A DNA stretch of 64,000 nt from Bacteroides eggerthii. GTDB taxonomy: Bacteria; Bacteroidota; Bacteroidia; Bacteroidales; Bacteroidaceae. The DNA lies in the NCBI RefSeq assembly GCF_025146565.1, contig NZ_CP102258.1, positions 4,000,001 through 4,064,000 of the forward strand, written 5' to 3'. Position numbers and translations under genes: made by a program. The notes below the pieces were generated by a model that saw nothing but the letters and a program-made list of their open reading frames with translations, was not told the DNA's origin and did no database searches. Shown here one piece after another: positions 43,643 to 53,073 of this stretch; position 1 is the first letter of the stretch; every line of letters starts with the position of its first letter.

Positions 43643-44986
43643 CTACCGCTTCCTGATAGGGATATACGCCACTTCCTCCAGCACATTCTTATATGCAGGC
43701 CGGATGATGCGTTTCCCCTCGAAGTTCAGTTCCTCATTGCGGTGTGCGCACCAGCCCACGATACGCGCCATGGCAAACAGCGGAGTGAAGATTTCCTGCG
43801 GCAAACCAATCATTTCGTATACAAAGCCGGAATAGAAGTCTACATTGCTCGAAACGGTTTTCCCATTGTTCTTCACGCGGCCAAAGACCTCAATGGCACG
43901 TTCCTCCAGCAGTTCAAGGAAGGCAAACTCCCGTTCCTTGCCTTTTTCACGCGCAAGGTCGCGGGCGAGCTCCTTCAACAGCAGGGCGCGGGGGTCGGAG
44001 ATGGTGTAGACGGCATGGCCGATGCCATATATCAGTCCCGTCTTGTTGTACACTTCTTTGTTCAGCATACGGGTAAAATAGGTGTCTATCTCGTCCACAC
44101 TGGTCCAGTCGCTGATGTTCTCCTGCAAGTGGTGGAACATGTCGGTGACCTGGATATTGGCTCCGCCATGAAGCGGGCCTTTCAGCGAGCCGATGCCCGC
44201 AGCTATGGAAGAGTAAGTATCCGTACCGGTGGAGGAAGTGACACGTACCGTAAACGTAGAGTTGTTACCGCCGCCATGTTCCGCCTGCAACACCAGCAGC
44301 AGGTCGAGGGTGCGGGCATCCAGTTCCGTATAGTCCTTCTTCAGCATATAGAGGAAATTCTCTGCAAGCGAAAGATTCTCCTGCGGATGACGGATATGCA
44401 ATGAACGGCCATGAGTGGCATGGCGAAGCATATTAAAGGCATAGGCTATGATAGTGGGGAATTTCGAAATCAGCTCGATGCTTTGGCGCATCAGGTTATC
44501 GCGCGAGGTGTCGTCCGCATCCGGATCGAAACGGTACATCTCCAGTACGCTGCGTGCCAGGATATTCATAATGTTGTTTCCTTCAAGCTCGATGATATTC
44601 ATCTTCGTCTTCTGTTCCAACGGCATATTATCATTGATCAGCTCGCGAAAGGAAGCCAGCTCTTCCTTGTCGGGCAGACGACCGGAAAGCAGCAGATAGG
44701 CCACTTCCTCAAAGCCGAAGCGTTTTTCCTTGAGAATGGCATGCGCCAAGTCCTCAAGGTCGTAACCGCGATAGAACAGTTTCCCCGGAATAGGTTTCAG
44801 TCCGCCCCCCGGAATACGCTCGTAGCCCACCACATTGCCTATCTTGGTCAGTCCCACCAGCACTCCCGTTCCGTCCTCGTTGCGCAAGCCGCGCTTTACA
44901 TCAAACTTCTTGAACAGTTCATTCTCGATCCGGGTCGCTTCTTTCAAATCTTCGGACAGTTTATAAATCAGATACTCCTTCTTCAT
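43643..44986 (-). CDS. gltA: citrate synthase
   Basis: Condenses acetyl-CoA and oxaloacetate. 447 residues. Catalytic residues are in EHGGGNNSTFTVRV (His), GIGHAVYTISDPRA (His) and VDFYSGFVYEMIGLP (Asp), with GSLKGPLHGGANIQVTDM. It is the variant citrate synthase common in Bacteroidetes, with an N-terminal helical extension (SEDLKEATRIENELFKKFDVKRGLRNEDG). Last gene of acn-icd-gltA. In anaerobic Bacteroides these three steps form the oxidative branch leading to 2-oxoglutarate and glutamate, and do not run a full TCA cycle. Confidence 0.96.
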   Translation of the reverse strand: MKKEYLIYKLSEDLKEATRIENELFKKFDVKRGLRNEDGTGVLVGLTKIGNVVGYERIPGGGLKPIPGKLFYRGYDLEDLAHAILKEKRFGFEEVAYLLLSGRLPDKEELASFRELINDNMPLEQKTKMNIIELEGNNIMNILARSVLEMYRFDPDADDTSRDNLMRQSIELISKFPTIIAYAFNMLRHATHGRSLHIRHPQENLSLAENFLYMLKKDYTELDARTLDLLLVLQAEHGGGNNSTFTVRVTSSTGTDTYSSIAAGIGSLKGPLHGGANIQVTDMFHHLQENISDWTSVDEIDTYFTRMLNKEVYNKTGLIYGIGHAVYTISDPRALLLKELARDLAREKGKEREFAFLELLEERAIEVFGRVKNNGKTVSSNVDFYSGFVYEMIGLPQEIFTPLFAMARIVGWCAHRNEELNFEGKRIIRPAYKNVLEEVAYIPIRKR

Positions 44987-45017
44987 GATATGTATGTTTT
45001 TGTTAAGTAAATGGTAT

Positions 45018-46175
45018 TTATCTCCCGCAGCGTTCTATTCTTTCCACAATTTCCTGTGTAAAAGCAGATGTGGACAACGAGACGCCACCCGGCATGAAAC
45101 GGGCCAGGTCGGCAGTGGCACGCCCTTCCGCAAAGCTGCTCTCCAGAGCGTCCTCTATCAGCGAAGCCGCCTCTTTCCAGCCCAAATGCCCAAGCATCAT
45201 CACAGCCGAAAGAATGATGGAACAGGGATTCACAATATCCTTTCCCGCAATGTCGGGAGCCGTACCATGGGTCGCCTCAAAAATGGCATGTCCTGTCGCG
45301 TAATTGATATTGGCTCCGGGAGCGATGCCGATGCCGCCCACCATGGCAGCCAGTTGGTCGGAAACGTAATCGCCGTTCAGGTTCAGAGTGGCAATGACCG
45401 AATAGTTTTCGGGAACAAGCAGCGTGTTCTGCAAGAAAGCGTCAGCGATGCAGTCCTTAACGACAAGACGTCCGTCCGCTATCTCCCTGCCGAACTCGCG
45501 CTCCGCCAATTCATATCCCCATTTCTTGAAACCGCCTTCGGTGAACTTCATGATGTTCCCCTTGTGTACCAGCGTAACGGAGGGAAGGTGGTTTTGGAGC
45601 GCATAGAGGCATGCCGCACGTACCAGCCGTTCCGTCCCTTCTTTGGAGACAGGCTTCACGCCAAAGGAAGAGGTTTCGGGAAAACGCACCTTAGCCACCC
45701 CCATCTCCTCATGCAGGAAACGGTAGAACTTTTCCGCCTCCGGCGTTCCGGCTTCCCATTCGATGCCGGCATAGATGTCCTCGGTATTTTCGCGAAACAC
45801 ACACATGTTTACCTTCTGCGGCTCTTTCACCGGAGAGACTACGCCTTTATACCAGCGCACAGGGCGCAGGCACACATACAAGTCGAGCGCTTGACGCAAC
45901 GCCACGTTCAACGAACGGATGCCGCCGCCCACCGGCGTAGTCAGCGGTCCCTTAATGCCTATCTTATGCTTCCGGAACGCCTCCATTGTCCCTTCCGGCA
46001 GCCAAGAGCCGGTTTCATGAAACGCCCGTTCGCCCGCCAGAACCTCTTTCCACTCTATGCTCCGGCTGCCCCCATAGGCTTTTTTCAGGGCTGCGTCCAC
46101 AACGGTCCGCATGGACGGGGTCACCTCTGCCCCAACTCCGTCACCCGTAATAAAAGGTACAGTAATTTTTTCCAT
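45018..46175 (-). CDS. icd: isocitrate dehydrogenase
   Basis: Oxidative decarboxylation of isocitrate to 2-oxoglutarate. 385 residues. [20 protein letters not shown] start; the substrate site [35 protein letters not shown] has the phospho-site type Ser and the Arg residues. The metal/active-site stretch is [40 protein letters not shown] contains the catalytic Lys. The C-terminal cofactor loop is [26 protein letters not shown]. The Asn-Thr-Glu-Asp-Ile-Tyr motif excludes isopropylmalate dehydrogenase. Cofactor is probably NADP but was not decided by alignment. Starts 3 bases after aconitase. Confidence 0.94.
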   Translation of the reverse strand: MEKITVPFITGDGVGAEVTPSMRTVVDAALKKAYGGSRSIEWKEVLAGERAFHETGSWLPEGTMEAFRKHKIGIKGPLTTPVGGGIRSLNVALRQALDLYVCLRPVRWYKGVVSPVKEPQKVNMCVFRENTEDIYAGIEWEAGTPEAEKFYRFLHEEMGVAKVRFPETSSFGVKPVSKEGTERLVRAACLYALQNHLPSVTLVHKGNIMKFTEGGFKKWGYELAEREFGREIADGRLVVKDCIADAFLQNTLLVPENYSVIATLNLNGDYVSDQLAAMVGGIGIAPGANINYATGHAIFEATHGTAPDIAGKDIVNPCSIILSAVMMLGHLGWKEAASLIEDALESSFAEGRATADLARFMPGGVSLSTSAFTQEIVERIERCGR

Positions 46176-46178
46176 ATT

Positions 46179-48428
46179 CTATCGTGCATTTAATGCAGAG
46201 CCGGCACGAAACCAGCCTATCTGCTGTTCATTATAAGTATGTTGTACTTCGAAGCTCTCCTTGCTGCCGTCCTCATGGTGAAGCACCACCTCCAGGTTGC
46301 GTCCCGGAGCAAAGTTCCTCAAACCGACAACGGAAAGCAAGTCGTGTTCCTGCACCTTGTCATAGTCCGCCTTGTCGGCAAAGGTCAGCGCCAGCATGCC
46401 CTGTTTCTTCAGGTTCGTCTCGTGAATACGCGCGAAGCTTTTTGCCAGTATGACACGCACATTCAGGAAACGCGGTTCCATAGCAGCGTGTTCCCTGCTG
46501 GAGCCTTCGCCGTAATTCTCTTCGGCTACGACAATGGAAGGAATACCCTCGGACTTATACAGCTTCGCCGTACCGGAAACCGTTTCGTACGTATTTGTAG
46601 AACGGTTCCACACCTTGTTCGTCTCACCGTTGAAAGCATTGACGGCCCCCATCAGCATATTATCCGAGATATTCTCCAGATGCCCCCGGAAACGAAGCCA
46701 TGGACCCGCCATTGAGATGTGGTCGGTGGTGCATTTGCCCTGCGTCTTAATCAGCAAAGGCATATTGAGCAAATCCTCCCCATTCCAAGCAGGAAACGGG
46801 GTGAGCAGTTGCAAGCGTTGCGACCGGGGATCCACCACAATGTCCGCCTTTACACCGGAAGGCGCGGTATATCCCTCGCTGCCTGCCATAAATCCCTTCG
46901 GCGGCAACTCCTCCCCCACCGGTTCGGAGAGCTTCACCTTTTTGCCGTCGGCACTAATCAGCGTGTCCTTCAGCGGATTGAAACATAAATCTCCGGCAAT
47001 GGTCAGCGCCATGGTCAGTTCGGGAGAAGCCACAAACGCATACGTATTCGGATTGCCGTCCGCGCGCTTGGCAAAGTTACGGTTGAAGGAAGTCACGATG
47101 GAATTCTTGCGGACGGGATCGTCCGTCACACGCTTCCATTGCCCGATACAAGGGCCGCAGGCATTTGCCATGATCGTAGCTCCTACCTCTTCAAAGACGC
47201 CGATCATGCCGTCGCGTTCCGCTGTGGCGCGTATGCGCTCCGAACCCGGATTGACAATCAAGGGAGCAGCCATATGCAGGTTTTTCTCCGTAACCTGACG
47301 CGCCAAAGAGACGGCGCGGCTCAAATCCTGATAGGACGAATTGGTGCAGGAGCCGATGAGCCCCACTTCCATTTTACGGGGATAACCGTTCTTCAAAACC
47401 TTCTCGGAAAACTCGGAAATGGGCGTAGCCGCATCCGGCGTAAACGGTCCGTTGATGTAAGGCTCCAATGCAGAAAGGTCTATGTCAATAATACGGTCAT
47501 AGTACTTCTGCGGATTGGCCATCACCTCGTCATCTGCACGAAGCTCTGCGGCAACGGCAGTAGCCATGTCCGCCACTTCTTCGCGTCCGGTGGCTTTCAG
47601 ATAGGTTGCCATGCGTTCGTCGTAAGGGAAAAGCGAGGTGGTGGCTCCTACCTCCGCGCCCATGTTGCAAATCGTGGCTTTTCCGGTGGCCGAAAGCGAA
47701 GCAGTGCCCGGACCGAAGTATTCGATGACAGCATTTGTCCCGCCCTTCACAGTCAGGATTCCCGCCAGCTTCAAAATAACGTCCTTGGGGGCTGCCCACC
47801 CACTCAGCGCTCCGGTGAGACGCACACCGATCAGGCGGGGCATCTTCAGTTCCCACTCCATGCCGGTCATCACATCCACCGCATCGGCACCGCCAACGCC
47901 GATAGCCACCATGCCCAAACCACCGGCGTTCGGAGTATGGGAGTCGGTGCCTATCATCATGCCGCCCGGAAAAGCGTAGTTTTCCAATACGACCTGATGA
48001 ATGATGCCTGCTCCGGGCTGCCAAAAGCCGATGCCGTAACGGGAAGAGACATCCCGGAGAAAACGATAGACTTCCTCGTTGGTTTTGGTAGCGGTGGCAA
48101 TGTCTTCTTTGGCTCCTTTATATGCCTGAATCAGATGGTCGCAATGTACGGTTGAAGGAACAGCCGCTTCATTGCGTCCCGAATTCATAAACTGCAATAA
48201 TGCCATCTGTGCAGTTGCGTCCTGCATGGCAACACGATCGGGACGGAAATTTACGTAGTCCTCGCCGCGTTTGTAGTTTTTCACGTTTCTCTCATCATAC
48301 AAATGAGCATACAAAATTTTTTCTGCTAAAGTCAGCGGACGTTGCAACACAGTCCGGATGCGCCCTATCTTCCCCTCATAAAGCGAATAAAACGCTTTAA
48401 GCATTGTCAAATCATAAACCATAACCAC
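46179..48428 (-). CDS. acn: aconitate hydratase
   Basis: Citrate/isocitrate isomerase with a [4Fe-4S] cluster. 749 residues, the mitochondrial-like short form. The start is either 48428 or the Met two codons on (48422). Cluster cysteines are in [11 protein letters not shown] and [10 protein letters not shown]. Substrate motifs: [61 protein letters not shown], and the C-terminal swivel domain with [18 protein letters not shown]. First gene of the operon acn-icd-gltA. The upstream 170 bases are A+T-rich and shared with the divergent helicase gene. Confidence 0.96.
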   Translation of the reverse strand: MVMVYDLTMLKAFYSLYEGKIGRIRTVLQRPLTLAEKILYAHLYDERNVKNYKRGEDYVNFRPDRVAMQDATAQMALLQFMNSGRNEAAVPSTVHCDHLIQAYKGAKEDIATATKTNEEVYRFLRDVSSRYGIGFWQPGAGIIHQVVLENYAFPGGMMIGTDSHTPNAGGLGMVAIGVGGADAVDVMTGMEWELKMPRLIGVRLTGALSGWAAPKDVILKLAGILTVKGGTNAVIEYFGPGTASLSATGKATICNMGAEVGATTSLFPYDERMATYLKATGREEVADMATAVAAELRADDEVMANPQKYYDRIIDIDLSALEPYINGPFTPDAATPISEFSEKVLKNGYPRKMEVGLIGSCTNSSYQDLSRAVSLARQVTEKNLHMAAPLIVNPGSERIRATAERDGMIGVFEEVGATIMANACGPCIGQWKRVTDDPVRKNSIVTSFNRNFAKRADGNPNTYAFVASPELTMALTIAGDLCFNPLKDTLISADGKKVKLSEPVGEELPPKGFMAGSEGYTAPSGVKADIVVDPRSQRLQLLTPFPAWNGEDLLNMPLLIKTQGKCTTDHISMAGPWLRFRGHLENISDNMLMGAVNAFNGETNKVWNRSTNTYETVSGTAKLYKSEGIPSIVVAEENYGEGSSREHAAMEPRFLNVRVILAKSFARIHETNLKKQGMLALTFADKADYDKVQEHDLLSVVGLRNFAPGRNLEVVLHHEDGSKESFEVQHTYNEQQIGWFRAGSALNAR

Positions 48429-48544
48429 TCTTATTTTTTAGTTTTTCAATATTGTAAAGATTACAAATTAATATAATAAACAAAATAGAACAAGGAAAAG
48501 TTTAACAAAAGAAAGCATTTCTTCCCCCAACGGCGGGGATTTAT

Positions 48545-48552
48545 TACCTTTG
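48545..48552 (+). promoter_or_regulatory. candidate -7 box of the helicase gene
   Basis: TACCTTTG, full match to TAnnTTTG, 48 bases before the ATG. No TTTG at the expected -33 distance. Confidence 0.4.
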
Positions 48553-48599
48553 CAAAAGAATAATCTCCACAGAGGAGACAGGTCTCACAGAGCTTTACA

Positions 48600-50510
48600 A
48601 TGATAAGAATGAACGAAAAGAGCGACATACAATCTCCTATTATACATATTCAACGGCAGCAACTCCTGTTACGCATGGAGTACGAATACGAGAAAGAAGA
48701 GTTCAAGCGGCAAACAGAAAATATGGGTGTCGCCCGGAAAGTCAAACGGGGACTCTGCTGGTATCCTGCCTCACCGGGGCGAAGTTACTATAACTCCCTG
48801 AACCAATTAGTAATAGAGGTTACGCATACCGAAAACACCGATATAGAACATAATTTCGAATTCGGACGTCCTGTCTGCTTTTTCCGCCAATCGGCCGACG
48901 GAAAGATCACTTATTTTAATTTTACGGCCACCGTCAGTTATGCGGACGATGTGCGTATGGTAGTGGTTATGCCCGGCGCAGGAGCTGTTATGGATATACA
49001 GTCTGCCGACAACCTCGGCGTTCAGCTCTACTTCGACGAAACCTCCTACCGCACGATGTTCGAGACGCTGGAAGATGTTCTTCGTGCCAAAGGCAACCGG
49101 CTCGCCGAACTGCGGGACACACTGCTGGGTACGATGAAAGTCGGGTTCCGCGAACTCTATCCGGTGCGCTTCCCCTGGTTGAACTCTACCCAAGAGACAG
49201 CCGTCAACAAGGTGCTATGCGCCCGCGACGTAGCCATCGTGCATGGACCTCCGGGAACGGGCAAAACCACTACGCTCGTAGAGGCTATCTACGAAACATT
49301 GCACCGCGAACCCCAAGTGCTGGTCTGCGCACAAAGCAATATGGCAGTGGATTGGATTTCTGAAAAGCTGGTGGACAGAGGCGTGAATGTTTTACGAATC
49401 GGCAATCCCACACGCGTCAATGACAAGATGCTCTCTTTCACTTACGAACGCCGCTTCGAGAATCATCCGCTTTATCCCGAATTATGGAGCATCCGTAAGG
49501 AACTGAGGCAACTGGGTGGCAGAGCCCGCCGCGGCAGTTATGATGAACGCGAGGGAATACGCAGCCGCATGAGCCGCTTGCGCGACCGCGCCACAGCGCT
49601 GGAAGTACAGATCAACACCGAACTGTTTGACAGCGCCCACGTCATTGCCTCCACGCTGGTGAGCAGCAATCACCGTCTTTTAAACGGCCGCCGCTTCGGC
49701 ACACTGTTCATCGACGAAGCCGCCCAAGCCCTGGAAGCCGCCTGCTGGATAGCCATCCGCAAGGCAGACCGGGTGGTGCTGGCAGGGGACCATTGCCAGT
49801 TGCCGCCCACCATTAAATGTTATGAAGCCGCACGTGGCGGACTGGAACGTACGTTGATGGAGAAAGTCGCCGCCAACAAGCCGTCTGCCGTATCCCTACT
49901 GAAAGTGCAGTACCGTATGCACGAGGACATTATGCGCTTCTCCTCGAATTGGTTTTATGACGGGGAACTGGAGGCGGCTCCCGAAATACGCCACCGGGGA
50001 ATATTGGACTGGGACACTCCCGTCACATGGATCGACACTTCCGACATGGACTTCAAGGAAGAGTTTGTCGGGGAAACATTCGGACGCATCAACAAGGAGG
50101 AGGCCCATTTACTGCTGAAAGAACTGGAAGCATACATCCTGCGGATAGGCGGAAGCCGTATTCTTGAGGAACGTATCGACTTCGGGCTGATCTCGCCCTA
50201 CAAGGCGCAAGTGCAATACCTGCGGGGAAAGATAAAAGGCAGCGCCACCCTGCGTCCTTACCGCAGCCTGATAACGGTCAACACCGTCGACGGATTTCAG
50301 GGACAGGAGCGTGACGTGATTTTCATCAGTCTGGTACGTGCCAATGAAGAAGGCCAAATAGGATTTCTGAATGATTTGCGCAGGATGAACGTGGCAATAA
50401 CAAGGGCACGCATGAAACTCGTCATATTGGGAGAAGCAGCTACTCTGGGACACCATGCTTTCTACAAGCAACTGCTCGAATACGTGAAGAAGGTGAACGG
50501 CAGGCAATGA
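48600..50510 (+). CDS. superfamily 1 helicase, DNA2/NAM7 (IGHMBP2-like) type
   Basis: 636 residues, ATP-dependent nucleic-acid helicase of the Upf1-like group. The N-terminal beta-barrel region (about 60-150) precedes motif I HGPPGTGKTTTLVEAI (about residue 215), motif Ia VLVCAQSNMAVDWI, motif II LFIDEAAQALEAACWIAI (DEAA box), motif III VVLAGDHCQLPPTIK, motif IV LKVQYRMHEDIMRFSS, motif V TVNTVDGFQGQERDVIFISLVRAN and motif VI RMNVAITRARMKLVILG. Such bacterial proteins are common but poorly characterised; RNA/DNA processing or repair is likely. Monocistronic, convergent with ilvC. Confidence 0.93.
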   Translation: MIRMNEKSDIQSPIIHIQRQQLLLRMEYEYEKEEFKRQTENMGVARKVKRGLCWYPASPGRSYYNSLNQLVIEVTHTENTDIEHNFEFGRPVCFFRQSADGKITYFNFTATVSYADDVRMVVVMPGAGAVMDIQSADNLGVQLYFDETSYRTMFETLEDVLRAKGNRLAELRDTLLGTMKVGFRELYPVRFPWLNSTQETAVNKVLCARDVAIVHGPPGTGKTTTLVEAIYETLHREPQVLVCAQSNMAVDWISEKLVDRGVNVLRIGNPTRVNDKMLSFTYERRFENHPLYPELWSIRKELRQLGGRARRGSYDEREGIRSRMSRLRDRATALEVQINTELFDSAHVIASTLVSSNHRLLNGRRFGTLFIDEAAQALEAACWIAIRKADRVVLAGDHCQLPPTIKCYEAARGGLERTLMEKVAANKPSAVSLLKVQYRMHEDIMRFSSNWFYDGELEAAPEIRHRGILDWDTPVTWIDTSDMDFKEEFVGETFGRINKEEAHLLLKELEAYILRIGGSRILEERIDFGLISPYKAQVQYLRGKIKGSATLRPYRSLITVNTVDGFQGQERDVIFISLVRANEEGQIGFLNDLRRMNVAITRARMKLVILGEAATLGHHAFYKQLLEYVKKVNGRQ

Positions 50511-50616
50511 AAAAGAGATTGCCCCAAATTTGAATTAACCGACCACCCTGTATTATCCAGAGCAATCTTCAAACCTGAGACAACCTCTTCTATTATTCAG
50601 AAGTCCGCACCGGAGA

Positions 50617-51660
50617 TCAGTTGTTTTCCGGACGGAGCTTGCGAACCGTTACGGCAGTCTGCCACATCTCGCTCTCACGCAACGCTTTCAGCTCTGCATT
50701 CAGTTTCTCACGATAGTCGGGCTTAGAGTTGCTGTCGATAGAAATCTGGGCTTCGTTACCCGACTTAACGCTCTGATACAACTTCTGCACCACCGGCTTG
50801 ATAGCATCGTGGAACGGTCCCATCCAGTCGAGAGCACCGCGTTGGGCAGTAGTAGAGCAGTTGGCATACATCCAGTCCATACCGTTCTTTGCAAACAACG
50901 GCATCAATGACTGCGTCAGTTCCTCAACTGTTTCGTTGAACGCTTCCGACGGAGTGTGGCCGTTTTCACGCAGAACCTCGTACTGAGCCAACAACAATCC
51001 CTGGATAGCTCCCATCAAAGAACCGCGTTCACCGGTCAGGTCGGAAGTAGCTTCACGAATGAAAGTAGTCTCGAACAAATAACCCGAACCGATACCGATG
51101 CCCAGTGCAAGGGTTCTGTCCAAAGCCTTTCCGGTAGCATCCTGATAGATAGCATAAGAAGAGTTCAAGCCGCGGCCTTCGAGGAACATTGTACGGAGTG
51201 ATGTACCCGATCCCTTAGGAGCAACCATGATAACGTCAATATCCTTGGGAGGAACCACACCCGTACGGTCACTCCATGTGATAGCGAAACCATGAGAGAA
51301 GTAAAGTGCCTTTCCGGCCGTCAGGTACGGTTTCATCGTGGGCCATACAGACATAACGGCCGCATCGGACAACAGGCACATGATGACAGTACCCTTTTGG
51401 CAAGCATCCTCAATGCTGAACAGAGTTTCACCCGGAACCCATCCGTCTGCCACTGCCTTCTCGTAAGTCTTACCCTGACGCTGGCCTACGATTACGTTGA
51501 AACCATTGTCGCGCAGGTTGCAAGCCTGACCGGGACCTTGTACACCATAACCGATAACTGCGATTGTTTCATCCTTTAAAATCTCACGTGCTTTTTCCAA
51601 AGGAAATTCTTCGCGGGTCATTACATTCTCAATAACACCGCCAAAATTCAATTGTGCCAT
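50617..51660 (-). CDS. ilvC: ketol-acid reductoisomerase
   Basis: Second common step of valine/isoleucine synthesis (acetolactate to dihydroxyisovalerate, NAD(P)H-dependent). 347 residues. Rossmann motif AVIGYGVQGPGQACNLRDNGFNVIVGQRQGKTYEKA; MCLLSDAAVM; ALYFSHGFAI; MVAPKGSGTSLR; metal-site residues in TSDLTGERGSLMGAIQGLLLAQYEVL with the D-E pair, then EAFNETVEELTQSLMPLF. It is the class I size with the Bacteroidetes GPGQA variant. Last gene of the ilv operon. Convergent with the helicase; a weak inverted repeat AGATTGC/GCAATCT with a long loop lies in the gap (50528-50575). Confidence 0.96.
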   Translation of the reverse strand: MAQLNFGGVIENVMTREEFPLEKAREILKDETIAVIGYGVQGPGQACNLRDNGFNVIVGQRQGKTYEKAVADGWVPGETLFSIEDACQKGTVIMCLLSDAAVMSVWPTMKPYLTAGKALYFSHGFAITWSDRTGVVPPKDIDVIMVAPKGSGTSLRTMFLEGRGLNSSYAIYQDATGKALDRTLALGIGIGSGYLFETTFIREATSDLTGERGSLMGAIQGLLLAQYEVLRENGHTPSEAFNETVEELTQSLMPLFAKNGMDWMYANCSTTAQRGALDWMGPFHDAIKPVVQKLYQSVKSGNEAQISIDSNSKPDYREKLNAELKALRESEMWQTAVTVRKLRPENN

Positions 51661-51711
51661 TTTTTGTTTTAATTTTTATTTGTGGCTTATGCCAACTGAT
51701 TGGTTAATAAA

Positions 51712-52461
51712 TTATTTCTTTACAAATATTACTTTGGAACGGCAAACCACTTCGCTGCCGTTCTTTTTCACTTCTACATCATACGCGCCGTCGCCTGCAT
51801 AGTCCTTATAGAAAGTGAGCTCGTCACCGTAATAGCTCTCGGCTACGTAGGCCATTTCAAAACGACGGATGCGGCTCTCCTTATACAGTTCTATCGGGAA
51901 CAAATCGAGGATATGCTCGATATAGCGGATACTGTTTACGTGTCCGTTGATGTCAATATCGCTATACTTGGCATTGAGAGAAGAAGCCGGCTCCGCAGAA
52001 GCTACCTTTATGCGCGAAGGCTTTTCAATGGGGCAAGGCTCGTCGCACACATAATCCACGATGCTGCCTCCATGCAAAGTCAGCAGGTCGGCGGGTTTGC
52101 GGGTATTGAGACTGATCATCGCCCATACGGAACGGGCATATCCTATCTTCTTTCCGTCCTTGTCGATAATGGCAAAATTACGGTCGGTGAAGAGGCGGTA
52201 GACATTCTCCACCCATGTCCGGATGGAAAAATCCTCGTATTGGTACGGCATCTCGTCCAGTTCGACAGCCAGCCGGGAAAGCACCCATGTATAATTATCC
52301 TCATTCAAGGTTGCAATGCCGAAACCGCGTTCCGTCGCATGAAATCCTGCACAGTTCAGCAGATGGTTGCCAAGCACCCCCATTGTGAGGCGGCCGGTGA
52401 AGTCCACATGAAACGGTTCGGCCACAAACTTATAAGTACCTATCTTGTTATTTTCACTCAT
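51712..52461 (-). CDS. acyl-ACP thioesterase, hot-dog fold
   Basis: 249 residues, two tandem hot-dog domains typical of bacterial and plant acyl-ACP thioesterases. First domain: YKFVAEPFHVDFTGRLTMGVLGNHLLNCAGFHATERGFGI, then WVLSRLAVELDEMPYQYEDFSIRTWVENVYRLFTDRNFAIID. Second domain: NAKYSDIDINGHVNSIRYIEHILDLFPIEL with the DxNxHVN catalytic motif. It releases fatty acids from acyl carrier protein. It sits inside the ilv operon, between ilvN (4-base overlap with it) and ilvC, so expression is tied to branched-chain amino-acid synthesis. Confidence 0.9.
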   Translation of the reverse strand: MSENNKIGTYKFVAEPFHVDFTGRLTMGVLGNHLLNCAGFHATERGFGIATLNEDNYTWVLSRLAVELDEMPYQYEDFSIRTWVENVYRLFTDRNFAIIDKDGKKIGYARSVWAMISLNTRKPADLLTLHGGSIVDYVCDEPCPIEKPSRIKVASAEPASSLNAKYSDIDINGHVNSIRYIEHILDLFPIELYKESRIRRFEMAYVAESYYGDELTFYKDYAGDGAYDVEVKKNGSEVVCRSKVIFVKK

Positions 52462-53021
52462 TGTCCTTGTTGTTCTTTACTCTGACGATATTTTGTTTCA
52501 CGATCTGCCAGATACTCGTTGACACGTTCAAAGCAGCTCGTAGTGATGGCAACACGTCCGGAACGCACAAACTGGAGCACACACCCCAAAGCGCTCAGCT
52601 CTTCGTAGAGATTGGTTATTTCCTCACTCATACCGTTTTTCTCCACAATGGAGAATACGGAGTTAACCTCTACGATACGCGCATTATATTTGCGGATCAC
52701 CTTAGACACTTCCGGTTTTTCTTCCAGCGTGGGAGTCGTCAGCTTGTAGAGCGCAATCTCGTGCTGGTAGATTTCATCATCTGTGAAATAGTGCGCCTGC
52801 AACACATCTATCTTTTTGGTGATTTGTTTCGTCACCTTCTCGATAGTGTCTTTATCTGTCCAGGCAGTAATGGTATATTTATGTACCCCCTTGATAGAGG
52901 ATGCCGAAACATTCAGGCTCTCGATATTGATTTGCCGGCGGGTGAAAACAGCCGTTACCTGATTCAGCAAACCTGCAAAGTTCTCCGAATGAACGATAAT
53001 TGTATATAATGTCTTGTCCAT
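52458..53021 (-). CDS. ilvN: acetolactate synthase small (regulatory) subunit
   Basis: 187 residues. The N-terminal ACT domain TLYTIIVHSENFAGLLNQVTAVFTRRQINIESLNVSAS binds the branched-chain amino-acid inhibitor, usually valine. The second ACT-like domain is in the C-terminal half (YNARIVEVNSVFSIVEKNGMSEEITNLYEELSALGCVLQFVRSGRVAI). It activates and confers feedback control on the catalytic subunit encoded upstream. The thioesterase start overlaps its stop by 4 bases. Confidence 0.95.
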   Translation of the reverse strand: MDKTLYTIIVHSENFAGLLNQVTAVFTRRQINIESLNVSASSIKGVHKYTITAWTDKDTIEKVTKQITKKIDVLQAHYFTDDEIYQHEIALYKLTTPTLEEKPEVSKVIRKYNARIVEVNSVFSIVEKNGMSEEITNLYEELSALGCVLQFVRSGRVAITTSCFERVNEYLADRETKYRQSKEQQGQ

Positions 53022-53073
53022 ACTTTTTTTAATTAAGAATGATAAGTGAAGAATTCATAATTCTTCATTTATA

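Noticed and set aside
45018..46175. Isopropylmalate dehydrogenase
   Set aside because: The NTEDIY motif, the GIRSLNV substrate loop and the position between aconitase and citrate synthase fit isocitrate dehydrogenase.
44985..46193. 402-codon open frame on the plus strand
   Set aside because: Antisense to isocitrate dehydrogenase, which has a full set of catalytic motifs.
47139..48155. 338-codon open frame on the plus strand
   Set aside because: Antisense to aconitase, which carries all cluster and substrate motifs. The open frame follows from G+C-rich codon use.
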